Notes under the pieces: generated by a model
What the model saw: only the letters and a program-made list of their open reading frames with translations
Databases searched by the model: none
Told to the model about the DNA's origin: nothing
Program-made: the position numbers and the translations under genes
In this document: positions 44,909-53,712 of the stretch, one piece after another
How the letters are laid out: each line of letters begins with the position of its first letter
How positions within the stretch are numbered: the first letter of the stretch is position 1
NCBI RefSeq assembly: GCF_009789555.1
Contig: NZ_CP046902.1
Span: forward strand, 422,001 to 486,000
Source of the DNA: Stutzerimonas stutzeri
GTDB taxonomy: Bacteria; Pseudomonadota; Gammaproteobacteria; Pseudomonadales; Pseudomonadaceae
Direction of reading: 5' to 3'
DNA: 64,000 bases

Positions 44909-45721
44909 ATGCCACGGGTCGTACGCCTGTTGCTGGAAATTCTGGCCCCGCTACTGATGATCGCCACGCCGGCTATCGCGGCCGGCGAAACAGACGAAGC
45001 ACAGCGCCTGGAAGCCGTCTCGCAGAGGCCGAAACTGGCGCTGGTGATCGACGACCTTGGGCAGAATACCGTCAGGGATCGTCGGGTCCTGGCCTTGCCG
45101 GGCCCGGTGGCCTTGGCAATTCTCCCCGACAGCCGCCACGCCACGACACTCGCAGAGCGAGCCAGGGCGGCAGGCAAGACCGTGATGCTGCATCTCCCCA
45201 TGGCCCCCGCTGGCGGCCCCTACGCCTGGCAGCCGCAGCTACCGCAGGCGGAGCTGGAACGCCGGCTGGACAATGCGCTGGCGAAGGTGCCGCATGCCAA
45301 CGGCGTGAATAATCACATGGGCAGCCAGATGACCATTCACCCGCAGCCGATGGACGCATTGATGCGTGGGCTGCAACAACGGCATCTTTTCTTTCTCGAC
45401 AGCCGTACCAACACCGGCACGATCGCCGCTGCCGCCGCGCAGCGAATCGGATTGGCCAGCCTTTCACGCGATATCTTTCTCGATGACGATCCCAGCCCCG
45501 AGGCCGTTGCGGCGCAGTTTCGCGCCGCAGTACGGCTGGCGCACAAGCAGGGTTCGGTGGTCATCATCGGGCATCCGCACCCGGCCACGCTGGCATTGCT
45601 GGAACAGGAGCTGCCACGCTTGCCGACGCACGGCATCGACTGGGTGGATATCGGTCAGATGATCGCGACCCGCGGTAACCGAGCGATGGCCGCCCATGGG
45701 GCGCATGGCATCTATCGCTGA
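44909..45721 (+). CDS. Divergent polysaccharide deacetylase family protein (YibQ-like)
   Basis: 270 residues with a signal peptide (ends about A-I-A-A|G-E). The deacetylase-like core shows V-I-D-D-L-G, M-L-H-L-P-M, N-H-M-G-S and I-G-H-P-H-P, close to the NodB fold but diverged (PF04748). Probably a periplasmic hydrolase; substrate unknown. Cotranscribed with envC and ctpA. Confidence 0.87.
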   Translation: MPRVVRLLLEILAPLLMIATPAIAAGETDEAQRLEAVSQRPKLALVIDDLGQNTVRDRRVLALPGPVALAILPDSRHATTLAERARAAGKTVMLHLPMAPAGGPYAWQPQLPQAELERRLDNALAKVPHANGVNNHMGSQMTIHPQPMDALMRGLQQRHLFFLDSRTNTGTIAAAAAQRIGLASLSRDIFLDDDPSPEAVAAQFRAAVRLAHKQGSVVIIGHPHPATLALLEQELPRLPTHGIDWVDIGQMIATRGNRAMAAHGAHGIYR

Positions 45722-45863
45722 AGCTCCGTGACCGCCGCGCATGAGCGGTGCGGTGCAAGCAGTCGCTGCGCTCACACTCAGCGGCCATGGCAGATCAGGC
45801 GGAGCCACCCATCGACGGCCACAGCCTTGGGCGTGTGGGTTCAGCGCCCTGGCAGGGGCATGC

Positions 45864-46634
45864 TCAACGCATCACGATGCCGCAACTTGCCATGTAGGCT
45901 TTGGCTTCCGGCACCGTGTACTCGCCAAAGTGGAAGATGCTGGCCGCCAGTACTGCGTCAGCCTTGCCTTCGATGATGCCATCGGCCAGGTGTTGCAGAT
46001 TGCCGACGCCGCCGGATGCGATCACCGGAATATGCACCGCCTCACTGATCGCACGGGTGACACCCAGGTCATAGCCGCTCTTGACGCCATCCTGGTCCAT
46101 GCTGGTCAGGAGAATTTCACCGGCGCCCAGCGCTTCCATCTTCTGCGCCCAGAGCACGGCATCGAGCCCGGTAGGTTTGCGCCCGCCATGGGTGAAGATT
46201 TCCCAGCGTGGCGCCTCGCCCGGCCCGGAGACCTTCTTCGCGTCGATGGCAACCACGATGCACTGCGAGCCAAAGCGCTCAGCGGCTTCGCCCACGAACT
46301 CCGGCGTGAAGACAGCGGCCGTGTTGATCGAGACCTTGTCGGCGCCGGCATTGAGCAGGTTGCGGATGTCCTGCACGGTACGCACGCCACCGCCGACGGT
46401 CAGCGGAATGAAGACCTGGCTGGCCATGCGCTCGACGGTATGCAACGTGGTGTCACGGTTGTCGACACTGGCGGTGATGTCGAGGAAGGTGATCTCGTCG
46501 GCCCCCTGCTCATCGTAGCGGCGCGCGATCTCCACCGGGTCGCCGGCGTCGCGGATGTTCTCGAACTGGACGCCCTTGACCACGCGGCCATTGTCCACGT
46601 CGAGGCAGGGGATGATGCGTTTGGCCAATGCCAT
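45864..46634 (-). CDS. hisF: Imidazole glycerol phosphate synthase cyclase subunit HisF
   Basis: 256-residue (beta-alpha)8 barrel with catalytic Asp11 (I-P-C-L-D-V-D) and the phosphate motifs A-S-G-G-V-G-N and V-G-G-G-V-R. With HisH it makes imidazole glycerol phosphate and AICAR from PRFAR. Last gene of hisB-hisH-DUF2164-hisA-hisF, separated from hisA by 126 bases that contain a REP-like hairpin. Confidence 0.95.
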   Translation of the reverse strand: MALAKRIIPCLDVDNGRVVKGVQFENIRDAGDPVEIARRYDEQGADEITFLDITASVDNRDTTLHTVERMASQVFIPLTVGGGVRTVQDIRNLLNAGADKVSINTAAVFTPEFVGEAAERFGSQCIVVAIDAKKVSGPGEAPRWEIFTHGGRKPTGLDAVLWAQKMEALGAGEILLTSMDQDGVKSGYDLGVTRAISEAVHIPVIASGGVGNLQHLADGIIEGKADAVLAASIFHFGEYTVPEAKAYMASCGIVMR

Positions 46635-46687
46635 GGGCTTTTCTCCGGAGCAGCGACCGCTGCAAGCAAACCGATCAGCGCGTGTTG

Positions 46688-46715
46688 CGGTGGATCGCGC
46701 TTCGCCGATCCACCG
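46688..46715. repeat. REP-like palindrome between hisA and hisF
   Basis: Perfect 10-bp arms CGGTGGATCG / CGATCCACCG around CGCTTCGC. Such hairpins are commonly scattered in stutzeri-group intergenic DNA (from memory). A related imperfect copy is at 23264-23301. Located inside the his operon, it may stabilise the upstream message or weaken hisF expression. Confidence 0.55.
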
Positions 46716-46760
46716 TGTGGAACCCTGAAGGATGGCCTGCCATCCGTCGGGCTTCGCAAA

Positions 46761-47504
46761 TCACTCGTCCTTGAATTTCAAGTCGCAGAGCGCCTGGGCT
46801 TCGGCCACATCTAGGGTGCCCTCGTAAATGGCGCGGCCCGTGATGGCGCCGATGATGCCGGGCGTGTTGGTGTCGAGCAGCTTCTGGATATCGCCGATAT
46901 TATGGATACCGCCCGAGGCGATCACCGGGATACGGCTGGCATTGGCCAGGGCCACCGTTGCCTCGACGTTACAGCCCTGCATCATGCCGTCCTTGGCGAT
47001 GTCGGTGTAGACGATGGCCGACACCCCATCGGCTTCGAAGCGGCGCGCCAGATCCACAGCCTGCACGCTGCTGACCTCGGCCCAGCCATCGGTCGCGACG
47101 AACCCGTCCTTGGCATCCAGACCCACGATGACCTTGCCCGGAAATGCGCGGCAGGCTTCACCGACAAACTCCGGCTGCTTGACCGCCTTGGTGCCGATGA
47201 TCACGTAGCTGACGCCTGCACGGACGTAGTGCTCGATGGTTTCCAGCGACCGGATACCCCCGCCGATCTGGATCGGCAGGTTCGGATAGCGCCGGGCGAT
47301 CGCGGTGACCACTTCGCCGTTGACCGGCTGGCCTTCGAATGCGCCGTTGAGGTCCACCAGGTGCAGACGGCGGCAACCGGCCTCGACCCACTTGGCGGCC
47401 ATGGCTACCGGGTCATCGGAAAATACCGTCGCATCATCCATCAGGCCCTGGCGCAAACGTACGCAAGCGCCGTCCTTGAGATCGATCGCGGGAATAATCA
47501 GCAT
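46761..47504 (-). CDS. hisA: ProFAR isomerase HisA
   Basis: 247-residue barrel with catalytic Asp8 (I-P-A-I-D-L-K-D) and Asp130 (Y-T-D-I-A-K-D-G), and phosphate loops G-G-G-I-R-S and A-S-G-G-I-H-N. It isomerises ProFAR to PRFAR in histidine synthesis. Follows the DUF2164 gene on the same strand. Confidence 0.95.
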   Translation of the reverse strand: MLIIPAIDLKDGACVRLRQGLMDDATVFSDDPVAMAAKWVEAGCRRLHLVDLNGAFEGQPVNGEVVTAIARRYPNLPIQIGGGIRSLETIEHYVRAGVSYVIIGTKAVKQPEFVGEACRAFPGKVIVGLDAKDGFVATDGWAEVSSVQAVDLARRFEADGVSAIVYTDIAKDGMMQGCNVEATVALANASRIPVIASGGIHNIGDIQKLLDTNTPGIIGAITGRAIYEGTLDVAEAQALCDLKFKDE

Positions 47505-47539
47505 GGCTCAAACCTGTTCAAGTCGGTGTTGGGTAAGGG

Positions 47540-47800
47540 TCAGCTCTTTTCGAGCGCCCACAGGTCGCTTTCGATGCTTTCAAACCTTTCCTTAAGGTGT
47601 GCCTGCACGTCGAAAATCGCCTTGTTGTAGTAGAGCGGAGCAATCTTGCGGGCAAACAGATCGAGCACTTCCTGCGCCTCGAAGGAGCCCATCTCCAGCT
47701 CGAAACGGTCTTCCAGAAAGCGCTTGATGATCTGCTGCGCCGCCTGCTCCTGAGCGGAATCCAGCGTCAGGACCGGCGCCTTGAGCTTTGCCCGGCTCAT
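47540..47800 (-). CDS. DUF2164 family protein inserted in the his operon
   Basis: 86 residues, helical and charged, with D-R-F-E-L-E-M-G-S-F-E-A-Q-E-V-L-D-L-F and a central Y-Y-N-K-A. This is the DUF2164 family of unknown function. Its ATG overlaps the hisH stop in the form TAATG, so translation is coupled to hisH. It lies between hisH and hisA, an arrangement also seen in other pseudomonads, but no link to histidine synthesis has been shown as far as I know. Confidence 0.8.
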   Translation of the reverse strand: MSRAKLKAPVLTLDSAQEQAAQQIIKRFLEDRFELEMGSFEAQEVLDLFARKIAPLYYNKAIFDVQAHLKERFESIESDLWALEKS

Positions 47801-48438
47801 TACCAACGGCCGTCCCAGGCGGCAAAATTCTGCAGCAGCTGCAGGCCGTGGGTGTGGCTCTTTTCAGGATGGAACTGCACGGCGAAGCGCGAACCGTCGG
47901 CCAGTGCAGCAGCGAAATCCTTGCCGTAATGACCGCGACCGACCACCTGCCTTGGGTTGCCCGCTTCGATGTAATAGCTGTGCACGAAATAGAAACGGCC
48001 ATCGGCTGGGATGTTGTGCCAGAGCGGATGCGCAATCCCCTGTTCTACCTCGTTCCAGCCCATATGCGGGACTTTCAGCCGCTCGCCGGCTTCTTCGAGA
48101 TCCTTGCCAAAGAAGCGCACCTGGCCGGGAAACAGGCCGATGCAATCGACGCCACTGTTTTCCTCGCTGCGCTCCATCAGCGCCTGCATACCGACGCAGA
48201 TGCCGAGGAAAGGACGATCGACGCTCACTTCGCGGACCAGCTCGTCGAACCCCAGCCGTCGGATCTCAGCCATGCAGTCACGGATCGCGCCGACGCCCGG
48301 GAACACCACGCGATCCGCCTCGCGGATCACATGGGCATCGCTGGTGACCAGCACCCGGCCGGCCCCCACATGCTCGAGCGCCTTGGCGACCGAGTGCAGG
48401 TTGCCCATGCCGTAATCGATGACAGCGACCGTCTGCAT
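47800..48438 (-). CDS. hisH: Imidazole glycerol phosphate synthase glutamine amidotransferase subunit HisH
   Basis: 212 residues, class I amidotransferase with nucleophile Cys81 (L-G-I-C-V-G-M-Q), D-Y-G-M-G-N-L-H at the start and H-P-E-K-S at the end. It supplies ammonia to HisF. Its ATG overlaps the hisB stop (TAATG). Confidence 0.95.
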   Translation of the reverse strand: MQTVAVIDYGMGNLHSVAKALEHVGAGRVLVTSDAHVIREADRVVFPGVGAIRDCMAEIRRLGFDELVREVSVDRPFLGICVGMQALMERSEENSGVDCIGLFPGQVRFFGKDLEEAGERLKVPHMGWNEVEQGIAHPLWHNIPADGRFYFVHSYYIEAGNPRQVVGRGHYGKDFAAALADGSRFAVQFHPEKSHTHGLQLLQNFAAWDGRW

Positions 48439-49031
48439 TACAGGCAACCCTTGGTCGACGGCATCTGGCCAGCCATGCGCTCGTCCAGGGTCACCGCCAT
48501 GCGCAGCGCGCGACCGAAGGCCTTGAACACCGTTTCGATCTGGTGATGGGTGTTGTGCCCACGCAGATTATCGATATGCAGCGTAACCAGCGCGTGATTG
48601 ACGAAACCCTGGAAAAACTCCTGGAACAGATCGACATCGAAGCCGCCGACCGTGGCGCGGGTATAAGGGACGTGCATCTGCAACCCCGGACGCCCGGAAA
48701 AATCGATCACCACGCGCGACAGTGCTTCATCCAGCGGCACATAGGAATGCCCGTAGCGGGTCATGCCCTTCTTGTCGCCGACGGCCTTGGCAAAAGCCTG
48801 ACCGAGCGTGATACCGACGTCTTCCACGGTGTGGTGGTCATCGATATGCAGATCGCCCTGGCACTCGATATCCAGATCGATCAGCCCGTGACGGGCGATC
48901 TGGTCGAGCATGTGTTCGAGAAAGGGCACGCCGATCGCAAAACGGGACTTGCCGCTGCCATCGAGATTAATGGTGGCCTTGACCTGGGTTTCCAGGGTAT
49001 TGCGCTCTACGCATGCCGTACGTTCGGACAT
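48438..49031 (-). CDS. hisB: Imidazoleglycerol-phosphate dehydratase HisB
   Basis: 197 residues, the single-function HisB with two half-repeats, each with a metal-binding histidine cluster (D-D-H-H-T-V-E-D and H-N-T-H-H-Q-I-E). First gene of the his operon in this window. Confidence 0.95.
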   Translation of the reverse strand: MSERTACVERNTLETQVKATINLDGSGKSRFAIGVPFLEHMLDQIARHGLIDLDIECQGDLHIDDHHTVEDVGITLGQAFAKAVGDKKGMTRYGHSYVPLDEALSRVVIDFSGRPGLQMHVPYTRATVGGFDVDLFQEFFQGFVNHALVTLHIDNLRGHNTHHQIETVFKAFGRALRMAVTLDERMAGQMPSTKGCL

Positions 49032-49069
49032 CGACAGCTCCGCTGATCGTGGGGCTAAAAAAGAGCGGC

Positions 49070-49075
49070 ATTATA
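49070..49075 (-). promoter_or_regulatory. -10 element of the his operon promoter
   Basis: Minus-strand TATAAT about 40 bases before the hisB ATG, in the only AT-rich spot of the spacer. No good -35 is seen at 16-18 bases, so activator help or an extended -10 may apply. Confidence 0.5.
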
Positions 49076-49306
49076 GGCGCAAACCCGCGTGCGGGGCTAC
49101 GCGCCCCGCGCGCGCATCCGCTGCGAGCAGGTCAGTTCGGGCGGGCGTGAACCCAACTTGCCGCAGCCTTCGTCGGGCACCGCCGCGCCAGTGTTCGCGA
49201 TCCGCCTGAGGATGCAGCTCATCGGGCCGCGACGCAGGGTCATCGTGCGCTGGCAGGCCGGCTTGGTTATGCTTGCCGGCATCACTACTGAGCGCGCCAG
49301 GTCAGC

Positions 49307-49705
49307 ATGCCCGTACTCGTCGAAACCGTCACCGAGCCCAGCCAGCAGGATCGCATCGATCTGGCGAAAATCTTTGCCGATGCCCCGGTCTGGCTGCTGG
49401 CGCCCTACGCGAATGCCGCAACCCTGATCGAGGCCGCGCTGGCCGACCGCAGCCTGATCGCCGGTCGTTTCAACGATCGCCTGCTTGGCGCGGCCATTCT
49501 GCGGCGCGGCGCGGCGCATTGGCAGCTGTCGCACCTGTGCGTTCGCAAGATCACGCGGGGCCGCGGTGTCGGAAAAAGGCTCATCGAGCAAAGCCGGAAC
49601 CAGGCTGCGGAGGCCGGGAAAGCCCTGCATCTGACAGCGCCAGCCGAACAACTCGAGGCGCAGGCACTGGCCGCACGGATGCACCTGCCGCTGGACCCGA
49701 TCTAG
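49307..49705 (+). CDS. PanZ-like acetyl-CoA sensor / GNAT domain protein
   Basis: 132 residues of the GNAT fold with the acetyl-CoA loop T-R-G-R-G-V-G-K-R-L. It resembles the PanZ/PanM family, which with acetyl-CoA promotes self-cleavage of aspartate decarboxylase PanD. No ribosome site of strength is visible before the ATG. Divergent from hisB. Confidence 0.72.
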   Translation: MPVLVETVTEPSQQDRIDLAKIFADAPVWLLAPYANAATLIEAALADRSLIAGRFNDRLLGAAILRRGAAHWQLSHLCVRKITRGRGVGKRLIEQSRNQAAEAGKALHLTAPAEQLEAQALAARMHLPLDPI

Positions 49706-49846
49706 CGCGCCCACAGCGTATTCGCCCATTGCGGGCTACCCAGGAACCCAGGCGCGTGCAGCCACTCCAACGCCAGCGGCGACGAAAGCCATGGCGTGCG
49801 GCGCTATACTCGCTGCTTTTGAATGCCAAACACAAAGGACCTGTCC

Positions 49847-52072
49847 ATGAAAGCGCTCGGCAAGATCCTGGGCCTGGTAATCCTCGGGTTGCTGCTGCTC
49901 ATCGTCGCATTGGGCTTCGCCCTTACCCACTTGTTCGACCCCAACGATTACAAGGACGAGATTCGCGCGCTTGCCCGTGACAAGGCCGGACTCGAGCTGA
50001 ATATCGCCGGTGACATCGGCTGGAGCCTGTTCCCCTGGCTCGGGCTACAACTGCACGACACCACATTGGCCAGCGTACGCACACCGGAACAACCCTTCGC
50101 CGACCTGCGCATGCTCGGGCTATCGGTTCGGGTGCTTCCACTGTTGAGCCGTGAAGTACAGATGAGCGACATTGCGCTCAACGGCCTGAACCTGACCCTC
50201 GCCCGTGACGAGAGCGGCAAGGGCAACTGGGAAGGCGTAGGCCAACCCCCAGCCAGCGAAACACAGCCCGGCTCCAGCCCCGCCGAGGAGCCAACCGAGA
50301 CCCCGGCCGATGGGTCGCAGGACGATGACGCCAGGCGCCCCTTGCAGCTCGACATCGACAGCCTGACCATCAGCGATGCGCGGGTCTCCTACCACGACGC
50401 ACAAAGTGGCCAGCAATACAGCGCCGAAGGCATCGAGCTGACCACGGGTGCGATCCGTGAAGCCACCTCCATCCCGGTCAAGCTCAACGCCTTCTTCGGC
50501 AGCAACCAGCCCGTGATGCGCGCGCGCACCGAGCTGCAAGGTGCGCTGCGCTTCGATACCAGGCTGCAACGCTATCAGTTCGAAGACCTGCGCCTGAGCG
50601 GCGAGGCATCCGGCGAGCCGCTGCAGGGCAAGACCCTCTCCTTCACCGCCCAGGGACAGTTGCTGGCTGATTTCGCGGCCGATATCGCCGAGTGGACCAG
50701 CCTCAAGTTCACTGCCAACCAGCTACGTGGCCTTGCCGAGCTGAAGGCGCGCGACGTGCAGGAGCAGCCGAAAATAACCGGCACCCTGTCCATCGCCGAG
50801 TTCAACCTGCGCGAGTTTCTCGACAGCATCGGCCAACAGATTCCCGCGACGGCCGACAACGCCGCCCTGAGCAAAGCCGAGCTGGTGACGCGCCTGAATG
50901 CAAGCTCGAACAGCCTGGCCTTCGAAGAGCTCGACCTGAAACTGGACGGCAGCACCTTTACCGGCCAGATCGGTATCAGCGATTTCGCCAAGCAGGCGCT
51001 GCGCGTCGACCTCAAGGGCGACCAACTGAATCTTGACCGTTACCTGCCGCCGCCCGGCAAGCAGGATTCGGCCGGTTCGGCGCGGAAGAGCGAAGTCGCA
51101 GCGACCGAAGCCGCGGTGATCGGCAGTGGCACCACACCGCTGCCAGACAAACCGACCCAGCAGGCCTGGAGCGAGGCCTCGGTCCTTCCAATAGGCACCC
51201 TGCGCGGCCTGGATACGCGGATCAACCTCACCATCGCCAGCCTCACCGCAATGAAACTGCCGCTTGACGACTTCGCCCTGAAGGCGCGCAGCGCCGGCGG
51301 CTTGCTCACCCTGGAAGACCTGCGCAGCAACCTCTACAACGGTCGCATCGAAGCCACCGCCAGCCTTGACGTGCGGCCGGACGTACCGCTGATAACCGCC
51401 CAGACCCGCTTGGCCCGCATCCCCGTAGAGCGTCTGCTGCAAAGCCAGGACGAGAACGTGACGATCAAAGGCCTGCTCAATCTGGACGGCGACATTCGCA
51501 GCCAGGGCAACAGCCAGAAGGCGTGGATCGACAATCTCAACGGCAAGATCGGTTTCCTCGTCGACAATGGCGTCCTCGTCGACGCCAACCTCGAGCAGCA
51601 GCTCTGTCGCGCCATCGCAACGCTCAACCGCAAACCCCTCACCAGCGAACCGCGCAGCAAGGACACGCCGTTCCGCCAGCTGAAGGGCAACCTCACGCTG
51701 CGCAACGGTGTCGCAACCAACCCCGACCTCAAGGCCAGCATTCCCGGCCTGACCGTCAACGGCAACGGCGATGTCGACCTGCGTGTATTGGGCATGGACT
51801 ACCGCGTCGGCATCATCATCGAGGGCGACAAGGGCACCATGCCCGATCCGGCCTGCGCGGTAAATGAACGTTACGTCGGCATCGAATGGCCTCTGCGCTG
51901 CCGCGGTCCGCTGGAGCTGGGTGCCAAGGCCTGCCGCTTCGATAACGACGGACTCGGCAAGATCGCCGCCAGGCTTGCCGGCGAAAAGCTCAACGAGAAG
52001 ATCGAAGAAAAGCTCGGCGACAAGGTCAGCCCTGAATTGAAAGACGCCCTGAAAGGCCTGTTCAACCGATGA
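49847..52072 (+). CDS. asmA: AsmA family protein
   Basis: 741 residues. An N-terminal membrane helix (residues about 5-25) is followed by a large beta-rich periplasmic domain; near the C-terminus C-A-V-N-E-R-Y-V-G-I-E-W-P-L-R-C is typical of AsmA. The ATG behind AAAGGAC was chosen over an upstream in-frame start. AsmA proteins are bridge-like inner-membrane proteins linked to outer-membrane lipid homeostasis. Its stop overlaps the mutY start by four bases. Confidence 0.9.
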   Translation: MKALGKILGLVILGLLLLIVALGFALTHLFDPNDYKDEIRALARDKAGLELNIAGDIGWSLFPWLGLQLHDTTLASVRTPEQPFADLRMLGLSVRVLPLLSREVQMSDIALNGLNLTLARDESGKGNWEGVGQPPASETQPGSSPAEEPTETPADGSQDDDARRPLQLDIDSLTISDARVSYHDAQSGQQYSAEGIELTTGAIREATSIPVKLNAFFGSNQPVMRARTELQGALRFDTRLQRYQFEDLRLSGEASGEPLQGKTLSFTAQGQLLADFAADIAEWTSLKFTANQLRGLAELKARDVQEQPKITGTLSIAEFNLREFLDSIGQQIPATADNAALSKAELVTRLNASSNSLAFEELDLKLDGSTFTGQIGISDFAKQALRVDLKGDQLNLDRYLPPPGKQDSAGSARKSEVAATEAAVIGSGTTPLPDKPTQQAWSEASVLPIGTLRGLDTRINLTIASLTAMKLPLDDFALKARSAGGLLTLEDLRSNLYNGRIEATASLDVRPDVPLITAQTRLARIPVERLLQSQDENVTIKGLLNLDGDIRSQGNSQKAWIDNLNGKIGFLVDNGVLVDANLEQQLCRAIATLNRKPLTSEPRSKDTPFRQLKGNLTLRNGVATNPDLKASIPGLTVNGNGDVDLRVLGMDYRVGIIIEGDKGTMPDPACAVNERYVGIEWPLRCRGPLELGAKACRFDNDGLGKIAARLAGEKLNEKIEEKLGDKVSPELKDALKGLFNR

Positions 52073-53151
52073 ACCCGCAGCCTATGAGCCCTGAGCAATT
52101 CAGCGCCGCGGTGCTCGCCTGGTACGACCGCCACGGGCGCAAGGATCTACCTTGGCAACAGGCAATCACGCCATACCGGGTATGGGTGTCGGAGATCATG
52201 TTGCAGCAGACCCAGGTCAGCACCGTGCTCGGCTACTTCGATCGTTTCATGGACGCACTGCCCACGGTGCAGGCCCTGGCCAGCGCGGATGAGGATGAAG
52301 TGCTGCACCTGTGGACCGGGCTCGGCTACTACAGCCGAGCCCGCAACCTGCACAAGACCGCGAAGCTGATCGTGGCCGAGCATGGCGGCCAATTCCCACA
52401 GTGCGTCGACCAACTTGCCGCACTGCCCGGCATCGGGCGTTCCACGGCAGGCGCGATCGCCAGCCTGAGCATGGGGCTGCGCGCACCGATACTCGACGGT
52501 AACGTCAAGCGGGTCCTGGCCCGCTACGTCGCGCAGGATGGCTATCCCGGCGAGCCGAAAGTCGCCCGGCAACTCTGGGACGTGGCCGAACGCCTGACGC
52601 CGCAAACCCGAGTCAACCATTACACCCAGGCAATGATGGACCTGGGCGCGACACTCTGCACGCGCAGCAAACCCAGTTGCCTGCTCTGTCCCTTGAAGGC
52701 CGGCTGCCGTGCGCACCTGCTCGGTCGCGAAACGCAGTACCCGGTGCCCAAGCCGCGCAAGACGCTGCCCCACAAGCGCACTTTGATGCCCCTGCTGGCA
52801 AACCCTGAGGGCGCAATCCTGCTCTACCGTCGCCCGCCCACCGGGCTGTGGGGCGGACTCTGGAGCCTGCCGGAACTGGACAACCTGACCGACCTCGACC
52901 CCCTGGCGGCACGTCATTCGTTGCAACTGCAGCAGCGCCGCGCGCTGCCGGGCCTGACCCATACATTCAGCCATTTCCAGCTGGCCATCGAGCCCTGGCT
53001 GATCACAGTCAAGGGCGAGACCAACGCCGTGGCCGAGCCAGACTGGCTCTGGTATAACCTCGCCGCCCCGCCGCGACTGGGGCTCGCCGCCCCGGTGAAG
53101 ACGCTGCTCAAGCGCGCCGCCGCCGAATTGAACGCAGGAGAGATGTCATGA
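52069..53151 (+). CDS. mutY: A/G-specific adenine glycosylase MutY
   Basis: 360 residues: helix-hairpin-helix L-P-G-I-G-R-S-T-A-G, catalytic Asp in L-D-G-N-V-K-R, iron-sulfur cluster cysteines in C-x6-C-x2-C-x5-C (from C-T-R-S-K-P), and a C-terminal MutT-like domain that recognises 8-oxoguanine (about 230-350). It removes adenine opposite 8-oxoG. Overlaps asmA before and yggX after by four bases each. Confidence 0.95.
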   Translation: MNPQPMSPEQFSAAVLAWYDRHGRKDLPWQQAITPYRVWVSEIMLQQTQVSTVLGYFDRFMDALPTVQALASADEDEVLHLWTGLGYYSRARNLHKTAKLIVAEHGGQFPQCVDQLAALPGIGRSTAGAIASLSMGLRAPILDGNVKRVLARYVAQDGYPGEPKVARQLWDVAERLTPQTRVNHYTQAMMDLGATLCTRSKPSCLLCPLKAGCRAHLLGRETQYPVPKPRKTLPHKRTLMPLLANPEGAILLYRRPPTGLWGGLWSLPELDNLTDLDPLAARHSLQLQQRRALPGLTHTFSHFQLAIEPWLITVKGETNAVAEPDWLWYNLAAPPRLGLAAPVKTLLKRAAAELNAGEMS

Positions 53152-53420
53152 CCCGCACCGTGAACTGCCGCAAGTACAAAGAAGAACTGCCCGGCCTCGA
53201 TCGCCCGCCCTACCCGGGCCCGAAAGGCGAGGATATCTACAACAATGTTTCCCGGAAGGCCTGGGACGACTGGCAAAAGCATCAGACCATGCTGATCAAT
53301 GAACGCCGGCTGAACATGATGAACGCCGAGGACCGCAAGTTTCTCCAGGCCGAGATGGACAAATTCTTCTCTGGCGAAGACTACGCACAAGCCGAAGGCT
53401 ACGTACCGCCGAGCGCGTAA
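53148..53420 (+). CDS. yggX: Probable Fe(2+)-trafficking protein YggX
   Basis: 90 residues with T-V-N-C-R-K-Y (Cys conserved), L-P-G-L-D-R-P-P-Y-P-G and W-D-D-W-Q-K-H-Q-T-M-L-I-N-E. The family protects iron-sulfur proteins against oxidation. The mutY-yggX overlap is conserved and functional sense fits, since MutY has an iron-sulfur cluster. Confidence 0.94.
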   Translation: MTRTVNCRKYKEELPGLDRPPYPGPKGEDIYNNVSRKAWDDWQKHQTMLINERRLNMMNAEDRKFLQAEMDKFFSGEDYAQAEGYVPPSA

Positions 53421-53554
53421 TCGGCCGCATCCGGAGCGAGCGGCCCCGCGCCTTGCTCGCTCTGCCGGCTGTGGGGGCCACAGCCACAAGCATCCCCCAT
53501 CGTCACCTCGCAGCGCTAAACGCCCGTCCTGGCTAAATTTTTTCTCAGCCGCGC

Positions 53555-53583
53555 TTGACAGGCAAAAGCCAAATCCGTCTAAT
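53555..53583 (+). promoter_or_regulatory. Sigma-70 promoter of tRNA-Phe
   Basis: Perfect TTGACA, 17-base spacer, TCTAAT, ending 11 bases before the mature tRNA. A textbook stable-RNA promoter. Confidence 0.8.
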
Positions 53584-53594
53584 AGCGCCCCGTT

Positions 53595-53670
53595 GCCCAG
53601 GTAGCTCAGTCGGTAGAGCAGGGGATTGAAAATCCCCGTGTCGGCGGTTCGATTCCGTCCCTGGGCACCA
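53595..53670 (+). tRNA. tRNA-Phe (GAA)
   Basis: 76 bases including an encoded CCA. Acceptor GCCCAGG / CCTGGGC, D-loop GCTCAGTCGGTAGAGC, anticodon stem GGGGA / TCCCC around ATTGAAAA with anticodon GAA at 53628-53630, and T-loop GGTTCGATTCC. All stems pair. Confidence 0.97.
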
Positions 53671-53682
53671 CTGATCCGAACG

Positions 53683-53712
53683 AAAAGGCTCACCCCTGTG
53701 GTGGGCCTTTTT
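53683..53712 (+). terminator. Rho-independent terminator after tRNA-Phe
   Basis: AAAAGGCTCACC / GGTGGGCCTTTT (one G-U pair), five-base loop, then T-run. Confidence 0.85.
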
